Positions 21,181 to 32,822 of a DNA stretch of 45,911 nucleotides are shown piece after piece. Both the position numbers and the translations under genes were made by a program. How positions within the stretch are numbered: the stretch's first letter is position 1; each line of letters begins with the position of its first letter. The stretch covers positions 1,441 through 47,351 of the forward strand of contig NMRA01000783.1 in NCBI GenBank assembly GCA_002633005.1, given 5' to 3'. Source of the DNA: Phoronis australis (Eukaryota > Phoronida > Phoronidae). The notes under the pieces are model-generated. The model worked only from the letters and a program-made list of their open reading frames with translations, was not told the DNA's origin and made no database searches.

Positions 21181-23514
21181 AGTATAGTAAACACTTAAAA
21201 ACATTTCAAAATATAGACTACATGTACATTGTATGAACAACAATGGTCCAGAAACAAAACATTGAGTCTTCAACGGCTGGGTGGGCGCGCATACAACTCT
21301 GGGCCAGTGGCCTCTTATGATGAATACAGTTAAAGTAATGTTATCAAATAAATACAATTATTGTAACAAGAAGAACAAAAATGATAATTATTAGTTTTGA
21401 AAGCAGGCTAAAATTAAATTTTAGTATTAATTATTACACCTTAAATTAATTATTTCAATATCATAATAATATAGAGTCATATTTAATAACAATGGAACAT
21501 ATATAATCATACTATAATATGTAAATATATTGTGATAACTATACATATCAAATACACAATAACAATGAAAGAAATTTTGGAAGAAAGGAACTTTAACTTT
21601 GTAAATAATTGCAATGTAAATATACTTTCTTTTATAATTGGAACACAGCATGAAATTCGTCAATCGAAATTGATCACTAACATTTTAACATTCCGCAACT
21701 TTCAGGCCTGTGTGTTTGTGTGGCTTTCTTTACTATTAATTCTCAGGATAATTTTTAAAAAGTGGTCGGGAATTCCATAGAAATTTTATCACACATGGGG
21801 ACAGTTGAGTTAGTACCCATCGTGCATGCCAGCCAGCTCACTCATTGCGGCTGCAATTTTAGGTGGTGGTGGGGCACCACCAAAAATATATCTTAAATTA
21901 TAGAATATAAATTCATATTAAATTCAGTTTAGTTTAAAAATATTCGGAGATGTGGTGAATGAACAGTATTTGAGCTCAAGTTTCGACTGAACTAGCTTGC
22001 GTAAAAATCCATTTTGTGAAATTTTTAACCAGAGTAAAACGGAACGATTACCTAAAATATCGTGTTATTCACAATTGCAACCGAAACAGAAAAAGTGTGG
22101 TCAATATTTTGAAACCTGCCTTCACCCCGAATATGAAAAAATGTCCAGCATCAATTTCGAGTGAGGTCTCGTGATTTATGTTTAATGTTGGAAAACTGCA
22201 CAATGCCACGTAGGCAAGGGAAGCAAGGTTTGAAACGATGTGATTTGCAAAGCGATGTGTAAAAATATTACATCGTCATTGCTCCTCTCACGTAGGTTTT
22301 CTCTTATCAAAAAGTGAGCAACTAATACCGCCGACCAACAGAACTATGCATTCTGGCCTAACAGAGCTATTTTGAAATGTCCCTTGTGTTGATACTTCAG
22401 CGGAATGAGGGGTGGGTCAGGGCGCCCGCTGGCTACCGCAAAAAATAGAACAGCAAGAGTTTGAGGAAATATTGAGTTTATTAATTAACCTCGTTAATTT
22501 AAATTATGCTGCTGAAACAAGATTTAACATTGTATGCAGTTTTAGTTTGCGTGTGTGTGTGAGGAGTGGGGGGCTCAGAACCTATTTCAAGTGTCCGATT
22601 CAACCCATCGGCGCAATCGTAACGGAAGTATGGCTAAGTAATAGCGCTCCAGGTCGATATGTGCATGATATCCCAGGCGACCGGCTGAGGCGCTGCGCAC
22701 TACCACTGCGTTTCTATCGTCTGCTCCACTGTGCAATGAAGAAAGTTACTTCATTTTTTTCAAAGCAAACGGAATCTCAGTGACGATGACGAAACAGAAG
22801 CTACTTGTAAGATTTAAATTTTAATCGATGCCTGAATGAATCACTCAGAAACGATCTCTTTGTCAAACATTAAAATTAAGACGATTTCCAAAGCAATCGC
22901 GTGGTTACGGTACCAATACAAAAACGGATTTAGTCTTTTGGGCAACTGAAGAGTATTTTAAACACAACAACTTTTGCTACGAACTGGTTGCATAAAATAT
23001 AAAGCGGGTAGGCCCTAATAAGCATTACAGAAAGAAGGAAGTTCTCGCGCAAACGCTTTGGACCATATAAACAAGCATGTCTCGTGGTATGACATTGTTA
23101 ATGGAAGCGTGGTGGCACCATACGTTGACTATAGTGCATTGACCGCCAACTCCGTATACTTTCAATGGACGAAATCTGTGCTCTTCCGCATAACGTTACG
23201 CCATTATTCACTAGCGACACCTGGCCCAATTATCTGGCAGTATTTCTTGCGTCTTCTACTCTAAGTCGGCTGTTGTGTGGTCGGGTGGTAGTACCATTGT
23301 TAAAAGTACTCATGATACCAACAGTTCTACTGTTGTTTATAATCGATGGTGGCACAGTGGAAGAGCACCCGCGCTCTGGCAGACAGGTTGTGAGTGCCCG
23401 TCCGTGGCAGGTATGAAAGTCTAGTTTCTCATAATTGTATTTTTTCTTAGATAATACTTCGGAAATCAAGGAAAATGCTTGTTTTTAGAGACAAAAACAA
23501 AATTTTTTCCTGGG

Positions 23515-23650
23515 CGGGAAGGGGTTAACCCCCTCCCGACCTCCCTCCATTCGGCTCTATGCACCACCGCACTCGTGTTTTTCGCGAATGTTTACGAGAC
23601 AAAATATTGACCCCCCCCCCTCCCTATGATATCCCAGATTCGATAAATTT
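23515..23650 (+). repeat. Dispersed repeat copy 2
   Basis: CCCCTCCCGACCTCCCTCCATTCGG, TACGAGACAAAAT and CCTATGATATCCCAGATTCG are in the same order as in the copy at 3035-3175. A run of ten C residues is present here only. Confidence 0.65.
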
Positions 23651-24926
23651 GCTTGTCAAATCGCATAGAATGATACCGTGTTTGATCAGAATTCAGCAGT
23701 AGAAGTCATGAAAGACCAGTCTGAAATATCTATACTATATACAAGTGGCCATGCTCTTTATTAATCTAAAAGTACACATGTAGATATTCTCTTTTACTTT
23801 GGTATAATGTTGTTATCCGCAAGGTAACAACGGCAATACATAATCTCGTTTTTGGCGTGTAGGCCTACTGCACCGGTGTTAGTTCGTTGTGAATGTTCAG
23901 CACTAATGCAACATCTAGACAACTCAGGTGACTGTCCAAATACATGTAAACGCTTGATTGTTACAGTCAGGAACTTGAGTGCATTTTCGACTTGCACCGA
24001 CTGTGCGCTGGAGGCCACCAATTGCCCAATGGCATGTTCAGTTTCAAAGACTAAACTATTTACTTACTTTGAAACACTTATTCTTTGCTCGGACATCGCT
24101 AACGCGTCCACTCTAAGCATAAGCAGCTTGTGATCGCATTGATGTCACTAAATGAAGATTGTCAGTTGTTTTCTATTAAAACAATGTTTGTCTGTTGTTT
24201 TGGATTTAAAACGAGCGTTGTATAACTGTAAACGATAGTATGTTTCCCAAAATATACCGATTGTTCATCTATACATAACGTCAAGCACAAACTATTGGAT
24301 AAAAAGCTGGTAGTTGAAACTCCGAAGGAGTGATAGACATACACGATCGAATGAGCCCAAATATAAGCCATTGTAACCATAAAATAAAAACAATTATTCA
24401 TTTTCACACTAGGTCAGTATTTATTGAGCGTTCCATGCCCCAAAATGTTATTATTGCTTCGTTCATTATCATATTTACCACGGTGAAAGTCAATAATTGC
24501 ATGATATTTTAATGTACAATACACGTACAGCGGTCTAACGGCAATTTATAGTGTCCTAAAAGTTTTTGGTTTGATCGCGCTTCGTCTAAAATTGTGTCAC
24601 AAAAAATAAATCAAAATATATGTCACTTTCGTGTTATTACTTTCTTACAGTAAGCTTGAAAAGTTAACTTGAATATAACCCTATACTTTTCGCTACAAAA
24701 TTCACTTCTATTACAGACAGTGTCGGCGATACTTTTTCGAGAAGAACTGAGGTGAGCAGATTATATTTTTAGCTACAGTATGTCTGCCGCGTTTGTTTCG
24801 GTGACGTACCTCAATTTCCACTGCTAACTCTAAATCATGAATTACGCGCCATTTTTAAATACATAAATACACATACATTGTATACATACATAAGCAATAA
24901 GGGTGATAAAACTCAGCTTCACTCAC

Positions 24927-25046
24927 CAGTGCGGTATAAAAGGTACAAACGAAACCAGTCGTCAAAATCGCAAGCCATAGGTTGAAACCCGTTACGCCGC
25001 TGACTGCAAGGGCTGGCGCATACAGCACGACCGCCATGTACAAGAT
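24927..25046 (-). CDS. SLC5-family sodium/solute symporter, exon A
   Basis: The acceptor TGCCTCCTTCCAG precedes 25046 and the consensus donor GTGAGT follows 24927, giving exactly 40 codons, phase 0 at both ends. It reads [20 protein letters not shown], then [20 protein letters not shown]. In SLC5A8/A12/A6 the matching piece is 'LYxGxVxYAPALALxxVTGxDLWxxVxxTGxVCTxYxxLGGLKAV', so this exon joins directly to exon B. It covers two membrane helices near the middle of the first half of the protein. An alternative acceptor 18 bases upstream (after TTGTAG) would add six residues, but it has the poorer pyrimidine tract and fits the family less well. Upstream coding exons were not found in the window. 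Confidence 0.92.
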
Positions 25047-26287
25047 CTGGAAGGAGGCAAGACCCTACAAGCATTAGCTACCAGTTCGTATGATGATAGG
25101 GTTGACCAATCGCAATAAACTCTGAAACGTTTTCGAATTTACAATTTTAGAGCATACTAAGTCCAATAATTTATGGGTTCACCAATAGCATTCAAATAGA
25201 ATGCCACACAAAAAACCTATTTTGTATCAATTAAGATAGTAGAGTAGTTGCACTCGATAACAGCAAGTGCAGTTCTTTTACCTGACACCTGACGGCAGAC
25301 GACGGTGTTGAAATTAACCAGTTACGTCGCAGGTTCGACTGCAGTCTGTTCAGTAGTTCACATGACGATTATTGGTGTCAGTTTATCGCTTGAATTCATC
25401 GCTTTACACAAATAAATCATCAAAGTTCGATGTAAAACCTTTACAAATACATCGAGCTCTTGAACAAACGTGTTGTTTTATTTTGCTGTTACGGTATTTG
25501 AACGTACATGTACCGTAGCCTATTTGAGTTCGGTTGGCCAATTTGCCAAGGTTAGTCGCTGGAACTTGGGTCTGTTCGGCGGTGATTCATTCGAATTATT
25601 CATCCGTGAAATACAGACAGGAGAACATACATGTAGTTGTGTGCTGTAATTTTAGACTTGCGATTATATCAGTTCTAAACACACAAAACGCTTGTTATTC
25701 CGGCCAGTGGCTCCGGAACCCGGCAGGCCCGTCGAGGCCGGACTGAAGACGTCACAAACATAAACCAAAGTTGGAAACTAAACTTCCAGTCACGAAAAGA
25801 CTATGTTAGCGAGCCAAAGAAATAATGTGCACGTGATTGTTTTGGTGAATTACCCGTGAAACTGAAAATCTAATTACTCATCGGGGGCCGCGAAGTCAGG
25901 GTCCTTTCCACAGAAACGTCGGGCAAAAGTTGTACAATAACAATCATTCGAATAGTGAACAATATCTAAATAAAAGATTCCACTAACATCTGACCATAGC
26001 ATATAAAATCGAGTTATCGTTTCACAACAACTTTCTGTCCTAAACATTGAATTACCATGCGCTCACATGGCGTACGTGCCTGGTCATTTACATGTAGCTT
26101 TATTGCAGCCAAAGCCGATAACGCAGTGATTTCTTTGTTGCTGGCTTCTCAAAATATTTGCACCCACGAACAATCCAAAGGCATTAAAAATTGTATCTTA
26201 AGAGATAGACTTTGACACTTTGTTTGTTGCTGGTTAGGGTGAGAAACAATTCATTTTGAAGCAGAACGCACAATAATAAATGTCAAC
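25047..26287. other. Stretch without a recognisable gene
   Basis: The 5' SLC5 exons would be expected from here upward on the minus strand, but I could not identify any. No repeat structure stands out. Confidence 0.4.
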
Positions 26288-26479
26288 ATGGCAACTTGCA
26301 ATCACTCAGACTTAGACGAGTACTCATCCGGCGAAGACTTCCCACTTGGATCGTTATGTTTCACAGGCTATCAGTTCGTATCGGAATACAGTGATCAAGA
26401 AATACTAGAGAGATGCCGTGAACGTGCCGCAGGCAACAGAACATATGGCAGATACATGTGTAGTTCCAAAATCGTTTGA
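26288..26479 (+). CDS. Short protein resembling the P2X7-like domain of invertebrate proteins
   Basis: An ATG in good context (GTCAACATGG) starts a 63-residue acidic frame, MATCNHSDLDEYSSGEDFPL, followed by YQFVSEYSDQEILERCRERA and ending at TGA. The YQF.xEYSDQEI segment and the later RYMC resemble the start of the Zn-binding 'P2X7-like' domain found in many invertebrate proteins. These have YxFEPEYTEEEI and then WCxCxxC. After the stop another frame shows VMESK near 26491, where those proteins have a similar motif before a Cys pair. If this is right, the domain is truncated by a frameshift and the gene is decayed or a single exon of a larger one. The match is by eye only. Confidence 0.35.
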   Translation: MATCNHSDLDEYSSGEDFPLGSLCFTGYQFVSEYSDQEILERCRERAAGNRTYGRYMCSSKIV

Positions 26480-26579
26480 ATGACTTGTGATGGAGTCTAA
26501 GCTCATTTATTTGAGAAAAGCTCATTTCAAATTGTATAGATATTGAACAGCCGGTAATGTCCAACATAAACCTAAACAT

Positions 26580-28687
26580 TCAAAATAATGGATCAGCCGT
26601 AGACTCTAGCATTACTGATATGGAACGCCCTTAGCGTAACTTCATGATAGTGATTCAGTTGGACGCGGTCGTCACCTTGTGATGATTCTGTTGCACGCGT
26701 AAATGACTCGGTCTACGAGTCGGGAGACACGTGCAGGCGCTTGTAGGAGAACCAACCTACAATTCTGCATTCAAGTTCCAACAGTCGTGCAATTGAAGCA
26801 CGGACTTGTATGGTTGAAGGAAGCAATCACATGAGAACTGTCAGATTTTATTTAATATTTGTTTCGACCTGTGTTGCCACGACATTCTTCGCCCATCTGG
26901 CCACAAGTGTTAAAGGAGAAGGCATTCTTTTTTCATGTGATTTTTAGTAAAAGTACTGTTCGTTGATTATACCAGACATATTTTTCAGTTAATTGAAGTT
27001 TCAGGTAATTTGACTGATTAGTTGTACCCTACTCCGGAAGTGACGTTAAGGGGGTTAAGAATTTCCCGCCATGTTGTTTCTGCGTTCGAGTTTACTGTGA
27101 GGATTTGTTGTTTCTGTGCTCGTTTCCTAAAATTGACGTCACCACTTCCCATCGATGAGTATTCTACGACAAGCTAGGTTGTTAGAGGTCTTTTGTTTTG
27201 AAAATGCCAAACTAGCGTCTCTAATTTAAAATGATCAGTCCACCATGGACCTAATATTGGTTCAGCGTATGATTCAACGGTCGGGAGGATGGCACCGCCG
27301 CTAAGTTAGATACCCAGACACGTAGTTGGACACAGATGTACTGAACACGGTCATGCGCCGAGTTACAGAACGAGGTTAAATGAACTAGCTGCAGCTAGTA
27401 AAAAAGCAAAGCCTTGGTGAGAAAAAATACGGTGGGTTAGAAAGAAAATAAAACTAGTAAGAACAGGTTTCAGGATCTACTCTCGGAACTCAAACTTGAC
27501 GTATGCTCAGATTCATCATTTAAACAATCATGTTGTACGATTACAGTACAAAGATATAAGTTAACAAGAAACGTGAAATCAATTTTGGGTCCAGAATTAT
27601 ATTCATGAAGTAAATTTTCCATGAAAACGCCTGCACGGTTCGTGACGCGGGGCGTTTGGCAGACACGTCACGAATTCAATTGATCCTGTTGCTTGGAGGT
27701 AGTGTGACTTAAAGAACGATATACAACTCCAATTTCAGTTTCAGTCAACATATTTGGTATCAGTTATCTTAACATTCGAAAAGCGAACGTGACTGAAGAA
27801 CATTTATCACATGACCTAGAATGTGTTCCGACACGACTACTTATAACACCGAGTACGTAATTTTTGATAATACATGGGCGAATCACAAAGTAGTGCAAAG
27901 TAAAAATCCATACAACTTACATTTTGTAGTCTGCAAAACAGTAAACGAGCGCCAACCAAGCAATGCCGGAATTCCGTGAAAGTGGCAAGGTTATGACTGA
28001 CAAATCGGGTGTCGAAACTGTACGTACTTCCAGTTGGAAGGACAGGCAAACAATTTCTTAAACGGACCCATCTTCGGCGGCAGGTGAGAACAAATTACGA
28101 AAATCGGAGGAAAGAAGCATCAGTGGTCGTGTACAAAAACTTTCCAAGTAAATTCCCTTCCCTTGAGCTTATAAGATTATGAACCTCTGAAAGAGCAATT
28201 GCCCGAGACCGAAGGCTGAGGCACGGGAGAGCAACAGCGCTTTCCTCCGGCAATATGACTTGATATCATCACCCTCGAGATCGAACCACATATTTTACGA
28301 TTCATTACTACATTAGTTTACAACTGTGAAACAAGTGGCCTACCGTGGGCGTGAGGAAAGTTTGTGTGTTAAGGGAGCAAAATCAGAGAAGGCGCTGTGA
28401 GGGTGAAACTCCGAGTCGCCGGCTTCATGACGTACTCACCATAAACAAAGTGAATGTCAAAACACCCAGTGCTCGTAGGACTCGGCTGAATCTCATTTCA
28501 AGGTACTGTAATGAAAGAAGAACAAAACCGACAATGTTTGCTGAAATGCGTGAACAATAAGTACGACAAATTGACATCGGATATTTTCTCATGTTTGGTC
28601 GACTTTTTTGTAAACCGACGTACCCGGATTTTATATAGATAAGCCCATGAACGTGTATTTGGAAAATGAAAATTTTCAGGCGGTTTA
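26580..28687. other. Stretch without a recognisable gene
   Basis: A 70-residue minus frame (27837-28049) ends at a good donor and was considered as an SLC5 exon but rejected. E2F-like TTTCCCGCC overlaps an AACATGGCGGG word near 27063. A 9-bp stem (TTCGTGACG/CGTCACGAA) lies at about 27640-27675. None of these is enough for a gene call. Confidence 0.4.
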
Positions 28688-29010
28688 GTAACACCAAATA
28701 AACGACCGGGCGTTTATTCGAAAAAGGGGGGACTGTAAACGGAAAGTCATAGTTATGTCATTTATACTTAAAATTGTGCTTTTAATTTTTTTGTTAATAA
28801 ATGCATAGTTTGCCAACACCTCGTTCGTTTTTGTAAATGATAAATATTCCACAAAACTGAATTTGCGACAAGAAGTTGAAGCTGAGTGTGATTTAAGAGG
28901 AAATTTTCCAAATAAAGGCCCCACTATCTGGACCTTGACACCAGAAGTTGTAACACCAAATAAACGCCCATCGGCATAATTTTGAGACCAGTTGCCTATG
29001 GGCGTTTCAT
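28688..29010. repeat. Paired hairpins with TAACACCAAATAAACG direct repeats
   Basis: The word TAACACCAAATAAACG occurs at 28689 and 28951. Each copy opens a hairpin. The first is the near-palindrome AAATAAACGACCGGGCGTTTATT (28696-28718). The second has arms AAACGCCCAT.GGCA / TGCC.ATGGGCGTTT (28962-29008). AAATAAACGCCC words are typical of ends of DNA transposons in invertebrate genomes (from memory). The 123-residue minus frame across the block (28685-29056) follows the repeat and is not recognised. Confidence 0.5.
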
Positions 29011-29592
29011 CGGGTGGAGCATGCCAGTATATGTCAACAACCTGAACACGAAGCATTCGGCATTCTACAACTCTTTAGCCTTGTGTGAGCACAAAACAGC
29101 CGTTTGACCCAGTTCTTAATCCTGATGTGCTGAGACCACATGAGCTTATTTAGGCCTTTTAGAACATACCTTCATTGCGAACAATGTAAAGAAAGGAGTA
29201 CAGAGTACACCATTGCATCGCTCGACATACCGGAAGTATGACGAGGTTCGCACTCTCGCTGCGATTGGCTACTGCTTGACCTTCGATCAGGGTCCATTAA
29301 TTGTTTGATCTGTTGCTGTCTCGCGACTAGAAAATTCTAGCCAAAATCTCGTGTTCTCATTTCAAGCACACGACAATATTTCATGTAAAATCTCGCGAAT
29401 TTTTGCATTTTAGAGAGGTTCAAGCGTACTAGCGCCGGGTTACTGATCGAAAAGTCAAGCACCACGCAATCGACAAGCGTCGTGACGTAATGGTGCGTCC
29501 TCTAATTACTCTGTAGGTCTATGCGCTCTGATTTTTCGCATCAACTTCTTATCAACTTGATATACGACAGTAGTCAGTGCAAGTGGTTCAAG

Positions 29593-29752
29593 TGACCTAT
29601 CGCCAGGATTATGACTGACGGTTAACTGACAGATCACAGCATTCTTGACGCACCTTCGTCTGCGTTTCCAAGCCGCCATTTTACAACACGTTGTCGTGTA
29701 AAACTGATTTTAGTCTATACATGTAGCTCAAGAAATTGTGCGATAAGAATGG
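29593..29752 (-). mobile_element. MITE copy, TGACCTATCGC family
   Basis: It starts with TGACCTATCGC (29593). It then carries, in reverse orientation, the family's inner words ACGCACCTTCGT, GTTTCCAAGCCGCCATTTTAC and AACACGTTG. A decayed terminal repeat (GCGATAAGAAT, about 29742) may close it. The copies at 31239-31615 match it over most of this length. Confidence 0.65.
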
Positions 29753-31193
29753 TTAATCGATGTTGATATGGCGTGTGTAATTATGACAGCCCTTATGCAG
29801 CTCGAGAAGAATATCCCGTCATTTTTGGGCATATCCTAAGCCGAAAAGTGATGTCCTTCGGTGTAAACTATGGATCAAACTGTGTGAACGGCCACACGAG
29901 CAGCTGAACTTGGCGATGTTGCTTGATTACTCAAAGGTTAAATACAAATATAGTTGATCCAAGATACGCGCTTTTCAGTTGGTGGCTATAGTGTAGGGCT
30001 ACATGTATTTGATTTTGATTCCGGAGTTTCACACGTCTGGCAGCCTTTGTCTCGGCACCTGCTGGATCTCAGCACTAGTCTAGCTGTAGTCCCTAAAAAC
30101 AATTGTTTTTAAGAACATTTTTATCATTTCTCAGTTAGTTCGACCTAATATCCATCGTTTTGTTTCGTAGCAGAGGTACATTTTTGTTATACATCCGAGG
30201 GCTGGCGTTTAACTGAACTTCGCTCCAAAACTGAAGGATTCGATCGGCACAAGAAAGGGCACTGGATTTCTGAACTCAAAGCCTTGTTCGAGCTGTTGTC
30301 ATGAAACAATAAACAATTGAATTACTTTTTGATGAGAACCTCTAGTATGAACTTCGCCTGAAGAGTTAGCGAAAGCTTATTTCTAAGTTGTTCGAACATG
30401 ATACTTAAAAAGAATTTGAGTTATTTTTGTAAATAGACATTTTTGCCACTACACCAGACTATTGTAACCATAGCTTAGTGATCATGTTAAGTTTAAAATT
30501 AATTGAAAGTTACCTTTACGCGATGAAAATAGAAAAAAATGCGAAATTCATCAGAAGATAGGCCTAACTTAAATATAATGGTAGAATTACTGCCAATTCT
30601 ATGAATTAATTTGATTTGGACACAGTCCTGGCCATACCGTAAATAACTGCTTGTCTAGCACAAGATGAGTCTGTAGTTGAGCTGTGAACCTGAGTTTTTT
30701 AATCAAAAAATTTCGTTCGAAGATAAAAAAGCGACTCGACCTACATGTACTTTACTCGGGGAGTTCCACCTTGCAGTTGTGACCAACTTTTTGTTTGGGA
30801 ATTTAGCAGACGGCAGAATAAAAATATCGGTGAATCTTCACTGATTTTGTTCGAAAGATACTGACATCTTTGGCAACGTGCAGATAAATGAACTGAACGC
30901 TACATATCCAGATTGATATGAACGTATTGCATCAGTGGCCTTGTAATTTGTGAGTTGAAGGTGAACCCCTGTGGGGATTTTGCTGGCTCCCAAATACTTT
31001 TCCTCGAACACTTACTTTTTCATCGTCGCCTTTACAAATTCCTTTGTCATGAACGTACTATTCTCTGCTGAAGAACATCGGTTGCTACATTTGTCGAAGT
31101 GTTTTCAGTTAGTGCAAAAACACTCATCGATTCGACCAGCAACGTCGTTTAGCGATAATGCATTTGCCTCTGACATCTTGTTTGTTTGTCGGG
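29753..31193. other. Stretch without a recognisable gene
   Basis: I see no exon chain, RNA gene or repeat that I can support. The 105-residue plus frame starting at 30971 runs into the MITE at 31206 and is probably chance. Confidence 0.4.
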
Positions 31194-31205
31194 TGTCACG
31201 TGTCT

Positions 31206-31615
31206 TTTCGCAAAGGGGCGGAGTTTGTGATGGGTCAATTGACCTATCGCAAGCTCCGCCCCCTTGCGAAATTTCTACAAACAAATAATAAGTTTTTTCT
31301 GGTAATATGTTGTTTGTCGAGTAAAATGGCGGCTTGGAAACGAACATGTGTTAAGAATGCTGCGTTCTAATTGGTCGGTTAAGCCGTCACTCAAAGTCCT
31401 AGCGATAGGTCAGTTGTCACATACACTGTAGGACTAATTGACCTATCGCAAGCTCCGCCCCTTGCTTAATGTCGACTAATAAACTATCTTTAAGTTTTAC
31501 CCGGCAACGTGTTGTTTGTCGGGTAAAATGGCGGCTTGGAAACGAAGGTGTGTCAATAATCATGCGTTCTAAATGGTCAGTTAAGCCTTCACTCAAAGTC
31601 CTCGCGATAGGTCAA
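31206..31615 (+). mobile_element. Two tandem MITE copies plus an inverted end fragment
   Basis: Copy A (31239-31412) and copy B (31438-31615) each begin TTGACCTATCGCAAGCTCCGCC and end with GCGATAGGTCA, so they have inverted termini. Both contain GTTGTTTGTCG(G/A)GTAAAATGG, GGCTTGGAAACGAA and TCACTCAAAGTCCT. Directly upstream, 31206-31238 is an inverted copy of the first 33 bp of A, giving a 66-bp palindrome centred on GTCAATTGAC. The element is about 175 bp and has no gene. Overlapping frames on both strands here are products of the palindrome. No target duplication could be assigned. Confidence 0.8.
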
Positions 31616-32022
31616 TTCTCTTTGGCCGACACCACGAAATCGCACTGAAAATTGGACACGTTATATTTTGAAATTATCAAGCTATGCGTCTTATCAACTC
31701 CAAAAGGCCTGCCTGTCTATGCATTCCAATAACAGCTAGGTTTCAACCTATTGGTAGAAACCGCGTTTTAACACCTAGTCCGGCTGCCATAATCCCACTG
31801 CTGTGCAATTTATCAATGACTTGCGAAAAAAGGCAAAACATTTTAAATATGATGAGCAAGGACATCATATTCCATACATTTCCGAATGCAAAAAAGAAAC
31901 GGGCCAAGACAAAGCCAGTGGCTGCGACCGATAAGGCGTGAGAATTTTGATCCCAACCGGTATCAAAAAACTAAAGTAAATTAGTGATTATAAACTATTG
32001 AAATAATGGGATGGGGTGAAAG

Positions 32023-32450
32023 TTGGTTTATTCCTTTATTTTTAAAATAATGAACCGCTATGGAGCACTTCGGATGGAACAAGAAAGACGTATTAATATT
32101 CCCAGAGAGGAGCGTTTGTGTATTTTCTGTTATAACTTAGGTAAACGTAAGATTGAAATTGAGTTTCACATGGTATTTACTTGTACATTATACACTGAAA
32201 TTAGGGAAAGGTTTATATCAGAGCATTTGTATTCTAATCCGTGTGAGCGAAACTTCGTTAATCCTTTGTCGTGACAAAATGAATCTGTCATTCAAAATAT
32301 TATCTTATTTTTATTGCTGGCGTTTTGTTTGAAAAACAAAGTTAGATGACAATTTTATTGTAAATTGCCTATGTTCTATGTGTAATTTTTGACCTTATTA
32401 TTAACTGTTTGTATTGTACGTGTGATATGGGTAGGAGCCTACATTATAAA
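32023..32450 (+). mobile_element. LINE ORF2 C-terminal fragment (zinc knuckle)
   Basis: One open frame reads LRMEQERRINIPREERLCIF, then CYNLGKRKIEIEFHMVFTC, then LYTEIRERFI...YSNP and a stop at 32274. The LC.FC...EDEFHF...C.LY...R pattern is the C-terminal zinc knuckle of a non-LTR retrotransposon ORF2, with C-x2-C-x13-H-x5-C spacing kept. It is of the same general type as the pieces at 20.6-21.2 and 37.6-38.5 kb. The AT-rich sequence to about 32450 may be its 3' untranslated part. Upstream ORF2 is absent, so it is 5'-truncated. Confidence 0.8.
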
Positions 32451-32822
32451 ATGACTGATTCCTCACTATGTAGTAATTGAATTTCTTTCCACTAAATCTA
32501 CCCTGGCTGGATCAAGCAAAAGTCACTTACTTGCTTTCATTACTCTAGAGAGCGCCAATATGAAAAGTCCTCAGTTGATCGTATGCGACAGCCGCTTACA
32601 AAGTTGGATGCAACAATGGGGCTATTCGGAAAATCTACAATAACTAGAGGGCGTGCGTGTACTAGTGGTGATAGATTAACAGCCTCGATTTCGCGAGCCC
32701 TTTAAATACATGGTGAAATGGCTTGCAGCCGTGCCAACTGAATCTGAGATTGCGTAAAAAGGGTGCTTCTATGAGAGGAAGTAAGCACGACCTCATACAA
32801 AGGTAAGGTTTGTGATTATTTT

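Larger units (their letters stand above)
15026..24926 (-). other. 9.9 kb SLC5 intron hosting a retrotransposon cluster
   Basis: The intron is defined by the donor GTGAGT (24921-24926) and the acceptor ending TTTCCAG (15026 on). It contains the non-LTR retrotransposon remnants at 16.0-21.3 kb. The unlisted parts (15026-16040, 21360-23510 and 23660-24920) hold no feature I can support. A 123-residue plus-strand frame at 22412-22783 and a frame pair at 23058-23416 show no recognisable family. Confidence 0.75.

Noticed and set aside
22412-22783. 123-residue plus frame
   Set aside because: Mixed low-similarity composition, lies deep in the SLC5 intron, no recognised domain.
25320-25350. GGTTCGACTGC, resembling a tRNA T-loop
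   Set aside because: No matching acceptor, D or anticodon stems around it.
27922-28049. Minus-strand frame ending ...LLFCRLQN before a perfect GTAAGT donor, considered as the SLC5 exon upstream of exon A
   Set aside because: The phase fits and LPV, STY and RF occur in family-like order, but the piece between RF and the donor is about 12 residues too long and has no family match. Probably coincidence.
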